This document shows positions 1 through 4,662 of a stretch of 5,905 nt of DNA, in pieces. The notes beneath the pieces were generated by a model. It did no database searches and was not told where the DNA came from. It saw only the letters and a list, made by a program, of their open reading frames with translations. The DNA is from Gammaproteobacteria bacterium. GTDB lineage: Bacteria > Pseudomonadota > Gammaproteobacteria > HK1. Location of the stretch: positions 1 through 5,905 of the forward strand of contig JABDQX010000226.1 of NCBI GenBank assembly GCA_013042035.1. The letters are read 5' to 3'. Each line of letters begins with the position of its first letter. The stretch's first letter is position 1. Made by a program: the position numbers and the translations under genes.

Positions 1-182
1 GTGTCGATCCCAATGGTTTGTCCGGGCGTCAATAACAGCGCCCGTAACGCCTCACCGATTTCCGTACCGCCGGGCTCCCGGGTAACGACCACCGGCTTTC
101 CCATGGATCGCAGAAAATCCGCGATAAATGAAAGATTGGTGGATTTCCCCCCACCCTCCATGCCTTCGATGGTGATAAACAT
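1..182 (-). CDS. tmk: Thymidylate kinase (dTMP kinase), N-terminal part, cut by window edge
   Basis: Thymidylate kinase phosphorylates dTMP to dTDP with ATP in the cytoplasm, an essential step of dTTP synthesis. Only 60 residues are visible, beginning MFITIEGMEGGGKSTNLSF. They contain the Walker A P-loop (G7-M-E-G-G-G-K13-S-T15), preceded by the beta strand FITIEG, and the TMK signature T34-R-E-P-G-G-T40, whose acidic and arginine residues belong to the dTMP-binding region; the ALRALLL helix follows. Family members are about 205-215 residues long, so roughly 150 residues lie outside the window. The ATG at 182 places the P-loop at the usual distance from the N-terminus. The ribosome-binding site is weak (GGATAAAG, complement of 188-195). 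The gene is transcribed away from all others here. Identification is firm from the two motifs in the right order and spacing. Confidence 0.94.
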   Translation of the reverse strand, partial: MFITIEGMEGGGKSTNLSFIADFLRSMGKPVVVTREPGGTEIGEALRALLLTPGQTIGID

Positions 183-293
183 AATGGCTTTATCCGAATG
201 TTTTGTCTTTTCGATGGTTCTTCAGATACATAAGCACAACTTAACTATTCACGGTCGATAATGCTGCATTGCAAAATGACTGAAAAAACCGTG

Positions 294-325
294 TGACATC
301 AGGTTACGATCAAAACCTAATGTGA
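294..325. repeat. Imperfect 32-bp inverted repeat, possible operator
   Basis: Arms TGACATCAGGTT (294-305) and AACCTAATGTGA (314-325) are complementary at 10 of 12 positions, around an 8-nt centre (acgatcaa) that itself contains GATC. The length and near-symmetry are typical of a site for a dimeric regulator, and it lies about 110 bp upstream of the tmk start. No U-tract follows on either strand, so it is not an intrinsic terminator. No specific regulator can be assigned. Confidence 0.4.
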
Positions 326-374
326 TTCCTCTTACAATAGACTTAACCCGACATCCCTTCGAAAAAAATTTATA

Positions 375-409
375 TTGTCCACAAATTCTGTGGATAACTC
401 TGTGGAATA
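375..409. promoter_or_regulatory. Cluster of three DnaA-box-like nonamers
   Basis: Three nonamers related to the DnaA consensus TTATCCACA lie within 35 bp. On the plus strand, TTGTCCACA (375-383) has one mismatch. On the minus strand, TTATCCACA (complement of 389-397) is a perfect match, and TATTCCACA (complement of 401-409) has two mismatches. The first and second face each other and form the dyad TCCACA-N5-TGTGGA (378-394). The second and third are in tandem, 12 bp apart. Such clusters are known at replication origins and at DnaA-regulated promoters. A perfect box beside two related nonamers at tight spacing in an AT-rich gap is unlikely to be chance, but function cannot be shown from sequence alone. 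Confidence 0.6.
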
Positions 410-411
410 CT
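388..411. repeat. Tandem 12-bp direct repeat containing two DnaA-like boxes
   Basis: CTGTGGATAACT (388-399) is followed immediately by CTGTGGAATACT (400-411). The two units match at 10 of 12 positions, differing only by a swapped TA/AT in the middle. The first unit holds the perfect DnaA box, the second a degenerate one. A 12-bp period is a little over one helical turn, so two bound proteins would sit on nearly the same face of the DNA. Confidence 0.55.
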
Positions 412-579
412 TGGGGTAAATGGAAAAAAATGTACGCAATTCAGTATGTTGCGTTAAATTGGCGACATTCTGACCACAAATAAAAATACTTTATTTTTCA
501 AGTGATTAACATTGCCGCATTGTTGCCAAATGGAAACGACCGTATTTTCCAAATGAAGTAAGAGGGCATGATCCCTGTT

Positions 580-588
580 TGTGGATTA
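580..588 (-). promoter_or_regulatory. Additional DnaA-box-like nonamer
   Basis: The complement of TGTGGATTA reads TAATCCACA, one mismatch from TTATCCACA. It lies about 170 bp right of the main cluster and about 50 bp upstream of the putative -10 hexamer. It overlaps the left arm of a small dyad, TGGATT (582-587) and AATCCA (596-601). A single one-mismatch nonamer is weak evidence; it counts mainly because of the nearby cluster. Confidence 0.3.
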
Positions 589-634
589 AGAATACAATCC
601 AAAATAGATCTTTCGCCTCATGGGGCCGTGACCA

Positions 635-640
635 TATAAT
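635..640 (+). promoter_or_regulatory. Putative -10 element for the DUF294-protein gene
   Basis: TATAAT at 635-640 matches the sigma-70 -10 consensus exactly. The best hexamer at 17-bp spacing, TTCGCC (612-617), is a poor -35, and there is no TGn extended -10. Transcription would start near position 647. That would leave the GTG at 653 almost leaderless and favours the ATG at 725 as start codon, with an untranslated leader of about 78 nt. Confidence 0.4.
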
Positions 641-724
641 TTCGCGAAGCGGGTGATATCGGTCGATTCCCCGCTTTTCCGCCCCGTTAATCAAAATTCA
701 ACCTTTGTGAGTATATATCCTCGA

Positions 725-2662
725 ATGCCGGACACGACTCCCCAAAACAACCTTCCCTTCCCCACCTGTGATGGACTTGCGAAAATCGGTTTTTTCAGTG
801 ACTTCAGCCAGGAGGTACTCGAAAAAATCGCGCCGCTGGTCAAAACACTCTCCTTGCCGGCAGGATCGACACTTTTCCATTATGGTGAGCCCCATCAGGA
901 TGTCATTCAAATCATCTGTTCCGGCGTCGTCCGCCAGATCTGGCCGGACGGAAAGGCCAGGGAGCGGTATATCGGCGAAGTATTGGGTATTTCCAGCTAT
1001 TTGGATAATCGACCCCATGGCTCGACAATCATCGCCCAGGAAAACTGTGAGTTTCTGCTGTTGCCGGCCGAGGAACTGCGCCGACTGGAAGCCACGTCGA
1101 GTTCGGTTTCCGATGCCATGGACCGGTCCATCGCCGAGCACATCCATCACTGTATCGCGACGGCGATGGAGGTGGCCCCCTTTCTGAATCTGTCGGTTAC
1201 CCAGGTCATGAAGGCGCCCATCATCTCCCTCGGACCGGATGCCACCTTGCGCGAGGCCTATCAACTGATGCGCCACCAGCGGATCGGCAGTCTCGTGATT
1301 ATGGATAAGGGGGAAAGCGATGGCGAGGAAAATGCCGGGAATAGCCAGGGCAAGCCGATCGGCCTACTGACCTGCCTGGAATTACACGAAGCGATATGGG
1401 ACAAAGGTCTGTCCGGAGAGGACAAGGTGATATCGGCAGGTTATCAACCCCCCCATGAGATCCCGGCAACCGCCTCCCTGCGCCAGGCCGAACACCTGCA
1501 AGAGCGCAAAGGCATCAAATATCTCATTGTCACGAAGAAAGGAAGCCCCATCGGCATCCTGTCGCAAACCGATATCCTGCGCGCCATTGCCAAGGTATCG
1601 CCACCGTTACTGGCGGAAATCAAACGCACGGAGGATATTGCCTCTTTACACCAATTATATCTGCGCATCCCCCGGTTCGCCGCCGATATCCGCCCCTGGA
1701 ATCGCAGCGCCACGGCAACCATCAGCGTACTGAACGAGGCACATCAGGCGATTTTGCAACACTGCGTTACGTTGACGCTGGCGGAAATTGTCGAACAGGG
1801 CGGTGGGGCGCCGCCCGGACTGTTCGCGCTGGTGCTCCTGGGATCCGGCGGACGCAGCGAGATGCTGTTAACGCCCGATCAGGATAATGCCATTATCCTC
1901 GCCGACGAGGTGGAAAAAGATCCGGCCGCGCTACAGTGGTTTGCCAAATTCACCGATACCCTGAATAAAACCATGGCGAAGGTGGGATACAGACTCTGTC
2001 CGGGAGAGATCATGGCCCGGAATCCTTCCTGGCAAAAAGGGCTCTCCACCTGGCGGCGGCAATTCAACCATATCATTGCCTATCCAAATCCAAAAGCGGC
2101 GCGCTGGGCCAATATCGCCCTGGATCTAAGGCATTTATACGGTGACGAAGAGCTGGTTATCGCATTGCGCCGGGAGATAGCGGAAAAACTCAGGGAAAAA
2201 CCCCGCCTGCTCAGAATGATGGTGGAAGACGATGCCGAGGGACGCCCACCCCTTGGGTTTTTCAACCGGCTGATTACCACGACCGCAAATGGCAAGAAAC
2301 ACCGCATCGATCTCAAGCGAAATGCCTTGCGGATCGTTGCCGATGTGGCGAGAGTCTACGCATGGCGAGAGGGAATCGACGCCCACGACACGGTCGGCCG
2401 GCTCCAGGGCCTTGTCCAGCAGGGCGTGTTGAGTTATGAAGTCGTGAAGACGACACTGGCCGCCTACGATGCCTTGCTCGATCTCTATATGGATCAAAAA
2501 TTACGACAGGCCCTGGAAAGTGCTCATGATGATGATCATCACGATGATAAGCTGCTCGATCATGATCTTTTAAGCCCGCATGAGCAGGAGCTTTTGCGTA
2601 TTTCCCTTCGCACCGTCAAGCGTCTGCAAAAACGACTGCAGCAGGATTTTGAAATAGGATAA
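725..2662 (+). CDS. cNMP-like / CBS pair / DUF294 nucleotidyltransferase-like protein
   Basis: A probably cytoplasmic multidomain protein of 645 residues from ATG 725. Domains in order: cyclic-nucleotide-binding-like fold (about 16-124); CBS pair (about 159-223 and 236-288); GlnD-type nucleotidyltransferase-like domain (about 306-446) with GSGGRSEMLLTPDQDN at 373-388, keeping metal-ligand aspartates D385 and D387, then CPGEIMARNPSW at 425-436; and a helical substrate-binding-like C-terminus with IDLKR (528-532) and ARVYAW (542-547). CBS pairs commonly bind adenine nucleotides, so a nucleotide-regulated transferase is plausible, but the target of this family is not established. Odd points are the lost cNMP contacts, an acidic loop at 194-209 and a His/Asp-rich patch at 601-614. 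An in-frame GTG at 653 would add 24 unconserved-looking residues, with a poor ribosome-binding site. The exonuclease gene follows 56 nt downstream, probably in one operon. Confidence 0.88.
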   Translation: MPDTTPQNNLPFPTCDGLAKIGFFSDFSQEVLEKIAPLVKTLSLPAGSTLFHYGEPHQDVIQIICSGVVRQIWPDGKARERYIGEVLGISSYLDNRPHGSTIIAQENCEFLLLPAEELRRLEATSSSVSDAMDRSIAEHIHHCIATAMEVAPFLNLSVTQVMKAPIISLGPDATLREAYQLMRHQRIGSLVIMDKGESDGEENAGNSQGKPIGLLTCLELHEAIWDKGLSGEDKVISAGYQPPHEIPATASLRQAEHLQERKGIKYLIVTKKGSPIGILSQTDILRAIAKVSPPLLAEIKRTEDIASLHQLYLRIPRFAADIRPWNRSATATISVLNEAHQAILQHCVTLTLAEIVEQGGGAPPGLFALVLLGSGGRSEMLLTPDQDNAIILADEVEKDPAALQWFAKFTDTLNKTMAKVGYRLCPGEIMARNPSWQKGLSTWRRQFNHIIAYPNPKAARWANIALDLRHLYGDEELVIALRREIAEKLREKPRLLRMMVEDDAEGRPPLGFFNRLITTTANGKKHRIDLKRNALRIVADVARVYAWREGIDAHDTVGRLQGLVQQGVLSYEVVKTTLAAYDALLDLYMDQKLRQALESAHDDDHHDDKLLDHDLLSPHEQELLRISLRTVKRLQKRLQQDFEIG

Positions 2663-2718
2663 GGCATACGCAAAACGCCGATTGTGCTTCATACATCTTG
2701 GACGGGTGATTCAACGCT

Positions 2719-3432
2719 ATGAAAGAATCCATCATATCGCTACGTGACCGCCTGCTGACCCACTTTCGGAAAAAGGCGATTCTTGCCGATCCGGCGGCAA
2801 GGCAATTACACGATGCCTGCTCGATTGTGGACCCCAAGCAGATACAAACGCGCCCGATCATGGAAAGCCGGTTCGTGGCCATCGATCTGGAAACCACCGG
2901 CCTTAATCCTTACCTGGGTGACGAGATCATCTCCATCGCCCTGGTGGAGCTGCGCGGCCTTGCGTTCACCGGCAGACACTACGTCACCCTGGTAAATCCC
3001 GAACGTTCGATCCCTCCGAAGGCCTCGGCGATACACGGGATTGTCGATGCCGACATACGGCACGCACCAACGATCGACAGCATACTACCGCAACTCGTGG
3101 CCTTTCTAGGCGATGCGGTCGTCATCGCCCACCATGCCAACTTCGACTTGCGCTTTCTCAACAAGCGGCTTTACCGCCGTGCGGCAATTGCGCTAAAAAA
3201 TCCCTGGATCGACACCATGATGCTGTACGGATCCTGGCGAGGGAAACAGATCCAGTGCTCCCTCGACGATGTCGCCGGGAAGTGCGGAATTGTCACCCAG
3301 GGACGTCATAATGCCCTGCGGGATGCACAGATCGCCGGTGAGATCGTACAGATTCTGGCCCCACAACTGCTAAAGAAAACCGATGGAACGGTGGGACGGT
3401 TGATCGAATATCAGTTCGATCATCATTTATGA
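2719..3432 (+). CDS. DnaQ-like DEDDh 3'-5' exonuclease
   Basis: A 237-residue soluble exonuclease of the DnaQ/PolC-epsilon superfamily, which removes 3'-terminal nucleotides by two-metal catalysis. The full DEDDh set is visible: ExoI D56-L-E58 (in FVAIDLETTGLNP), AIHGI at 104-108, ExoII with D143 in AHHANFDLRFL, and ExoIII H197-N-A-L-R-D202. It is presumably active. About 50 residues precede ExoI; similar extensions are usual for the exonuclease paired with DUF294 proteins, which supports ATG 2719 over the internal ATG at 2860 (M48). A purine-rich GGACGGG (2700-2706) is a weak, distant ribosome-binding site. The gene lies 56 nt after the DUF294-protein gene with no terminator between. It is not the replicative epsilon subunit by context: no rnhA is adjacent. 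Substrate and role are unknown. Confidence 0.9.
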   Translation: MKESIISLRDRLLTHFRKKAILADPAARQLHDACSIVDPKQIQTRPIMESRFVAIDLETTGLNPYLGDEIISIALVELRGLAFTGRHYVTLVNPERSIPPKASAIHGIVDADIRHAPTIDSILPQLVAFLGDAVVIAHHANFDLRFLNKRLYRRAAIALKNPWIDTMMLYGSWRGKQIQCSLDDVAGKCGIVTQGRHNALRDAQIAGEIVQILAPQLLKKTDGTVGRLIEYQFDHHL

Positions 3433-3502
3433 TGCGATACCGGCTTTCAAGCGTCTATTACCCCCGGAGACCGTGAAAAACAAGCAACTGACGGATCACC
3501 GA

Positions 3503-4627
3503 ATGAAAACCACTCCCCTTCACGACAACCACATCGCACTGGGTGCCCGGATGGTGAACTTCGCCGACTGGCGGATGCCGCTCCATTACGGCTCCCAAAT
3601 AGCGGAACACCATCAGGTGCGCCGCGACGCCGGCATGTTCGATGTTTCCCACATGACGGTGCTGGATCTGGCCGGTGATCAGGTGCGGGAGTTTCTGCGT
3701 TACCTGCTGGCCAATGATGTGGCCAAATTGAAGCGGCCCGGCAAAGCGCTGTATAGCTGCATGTTGAATGAACGCGGCGCGGTGATGGATGATCTCATCG
3801 TGTATTTCATGAACGAAAACCGCTTTCGCATGGTGGTCAATGCCGCCACACGGGAGAAGGATCTCGCCCATATAAGAAAGGCGGCGGCGCCGTTTGCCGT
3901 GGCGGTACGCGAATGCGCGGATCTCGCCATGATCGCTGTACAAGGACCAAATGCGCGGGACAAAACACACCAAGCCCTGGTGGCCTTTATGGATTCTCGC
4001 ATTCCTTTTCTTTCCCCTGTGTCCTCCGGGGTAAACAAAGACAGTGATGAGGCCGCCACGCCGGCGGCATTGGCACCGTTCTTTGCCAGGGAATACGGCG
4101 AACTGTTCATTGCCCGCACCGGTTACACCGGGGAAGATGGCTATGAGATGATAGTACCGGCGGATCGGACAGCGGTGCTTTGGCGAGAACTTGCCGATGC
4201 CGGCGTCAAGCCGGTGGGCCTCGGGGCGCGCGATACCCTGCGTCTGGAGGCGGGCATGAATCTGTACGGTCAGGACATGACCGAAGATACCTCACCACTG
4301 GAATCGAATCTCGGCTGGACGGTGGCATTCGATCCAACCGATCGGGATTTCATCGGTCGCCGCGCGCTGGATGCCCGGCGTGGCCGGGAGAAGTACAAGC
4401 TGGTGGGCCTGAGGCTGGAAGGGCGCACGATACCGCGTCCCCATCAAAAGGTGCTCGGCAATGTCGGCGACGGCGAGATCACCAGTGGCAGTTTCTCGCC
4501 GACGCTGGATCGCGCCATTGCACTGGCCAGGGTACCGGTAGGTACCGAAGGCACCTGCATGGTGGAAGTCCGCGGAAAGCAATTGCCGGCGACGATTGTG
4601 AAGCCACCCTTTGTGCGGAAAACCTGA
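3503..4627 (+). CDS. gcvT: Glycine cleavage system T protein (aminomethyltransferase)
   Basis: GcvT takes the aminomethyl group from lipoylated GcvH and, with tetrahydrofolate, releases ammonia and forms 5,10-methylene-THF. From ATG 3503 the protein has 374 residues (E. coli about 364). It starts MKTTPLHDNHIALGARMV, which lines up with the E. coli N-terminus. Hallmarks follow: MPLHYGSQ, GMFDVSHM, the catalytic-Asp segment MDDLIVY (95-101), IAVQGPN, TGYTGEDGYE, GLGARDTLRLEAGMNLYG, DFIGR, and SGSFSPTLDRAIALARVP near the C-terminus. An in-frame GTG at 3473 has GGAG (3466-3469) only 3 nt upstream, too close, and adds ten unconserved residues. A stretch at about 166-187 looks like an insertion. 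The gene starts 70 nt after the exonuclease gene, with no glycine riboswitch or clear promoter between; gcvPA follows after 35 nt. Confidence 0.96.
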   Translation: MKTTPLHDNHIALGARMVNFADWRMPLHYGSQIAEHHQVRRDAGMFDVSHMTVLDLAGDQVREFLRYLLANDVAKLKRPGKALYSCMLNERGAVMDDLIVYFMNENRFRMVVNAATREKDLAHIRKAAAPFAVAVRECADLAMIAVQGPNARDKTHQALVAFMDSRIPFLSPVSSGVNKDSDEAATPAALAPFFAREYGELFIARTGYTGEDGYEMIVPADRTAVLWRELADAGVKPVGLGARDTLRLEAGMNLYGQDMTEDTSPLESNLGWTVAFDPTDRDFIGRRALDARRGREKYKLVGLRLEGRTIPRPHQKVLGNVGDGEITSGSFSPTLDRAIALARVPVGTEGTCMVEVRGKQLPATIVKPPFVRKT

Positions 4628-4630
4628 CAC

Positions 4631-4651
4631 TAACGTCCAATTCAGGCGTTA
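4631..4651 (+). repeat. Small hairpin between gcvT and gcvPA
   Basis: TAACG(T)CC at 4631-4638 can pair with GGCGTTA at 4645-4651 around the loop AATTCA, giving a 7-bp stem with one bulged T. No T-tract follows, so it is not a complete intrinsic terminator. It sits 11 nt upstream of the gcvPA start, in a 35-nt gap that lacks a good Shine-Dalgarno sequence, so it could affect translation or mRNA processing. It may also be chance. Confidence 0.25.
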
Positions 4652-4662
4652 ACCGCGAAATC

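Larger units (their letters stand above)
361..431. repeat. Direct repeat GAAAAAAAT flanking the DnaA-box cluster
   Basis: The 9-mer GAAAAAAAT occurs at 361-369 and again at 423-431, 62 bp apart, close to six helical turns. A-tracts in helical phase can bend DNA toward the same side. Between them sit the three DnaA-like nonamers. The first copy continues into tttatatt, an AT-only stretch directly beside the first nonamer. The repeat is plain in the sequence; the bending role is inference. Confidence 0.45.
183..724. other. AT-rich divergent intergenic region with DnaA-like boxes and short dyads
   Basis: About 540 bp between the divergent tmk and DUF294-protein genes hold no convincing coding sequence. 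The stretch is visibly richer in A and T than the genes. It contains, left to right: an imperfect 32-bp dyad (294-325); two copies of GAAAAAAAT (361-369 and 423-431) bracketing three DnaA-box-like nonamers (375-409); a pure A/T dyad with arms AAATAAA and TTTATTT (478-484 and 490-496); a dyad TGGAAA/TTTCCA (531-536 and 546-551); a fourth DnaA-like nonamer (580-588) lying inside a dyad TGGATT/AATCCA (582-587 and 596-601); and a TATAAT hexamer (635-640). It must carry the promoters for both flanking genes, but for tmk no clear -35/-10 pair is visible. The region is long for a simple divergent promoter. Confidence 0.7.

Noticed and set aside
1..261. Plus-strand open frame of 86 codons at the left edge
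   Set aside because: It is the antisense shadow of tmk, whose P-loop and TREPGGT motifs are clear on the minus strand; its own product resembles nothing.
292..325. Two TGTGA half-sites (292-296 and 321-325), possible CRP site
   Set aside because: They are direct repeats 29 bp apart without TCACA partners at the required spacing; the surrounding dyad explains the symmetry better.
506..694. Minus-strand open frame of 62 codons in the intergenic region
   Set aside because: No recognisable motif or good ribosome-binding site, and it overlaps the putative promoter of the DUF294-protein gene.
698..1276. Minus-strand open frame of 192 codons opposite the DUF294-protein gene
   Set aside because: Composition is that of an antisense reading of a conserved gene; no domain recognisable.
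2663..2718. Possible terminator between the DUF294-protein and exonuclease genes
   Set aside because: No GC-rich stem followed by a T-tract; the gap looks like an ordinary intra-operon spacer.
3433..3502. Possible glycine riboswitch upstream of gcvT
   Set aside because: The 70-nt gap is too short for a tandem aptamer, and I see no glycine-aptamer core.
3458..3973. Minus-strand open frame of 171 codons opposite gcvT
   Set aside because: It lies antisense to the conserved N-terminal half of GcvT; the His-rich product is an artefact of reading the complement.
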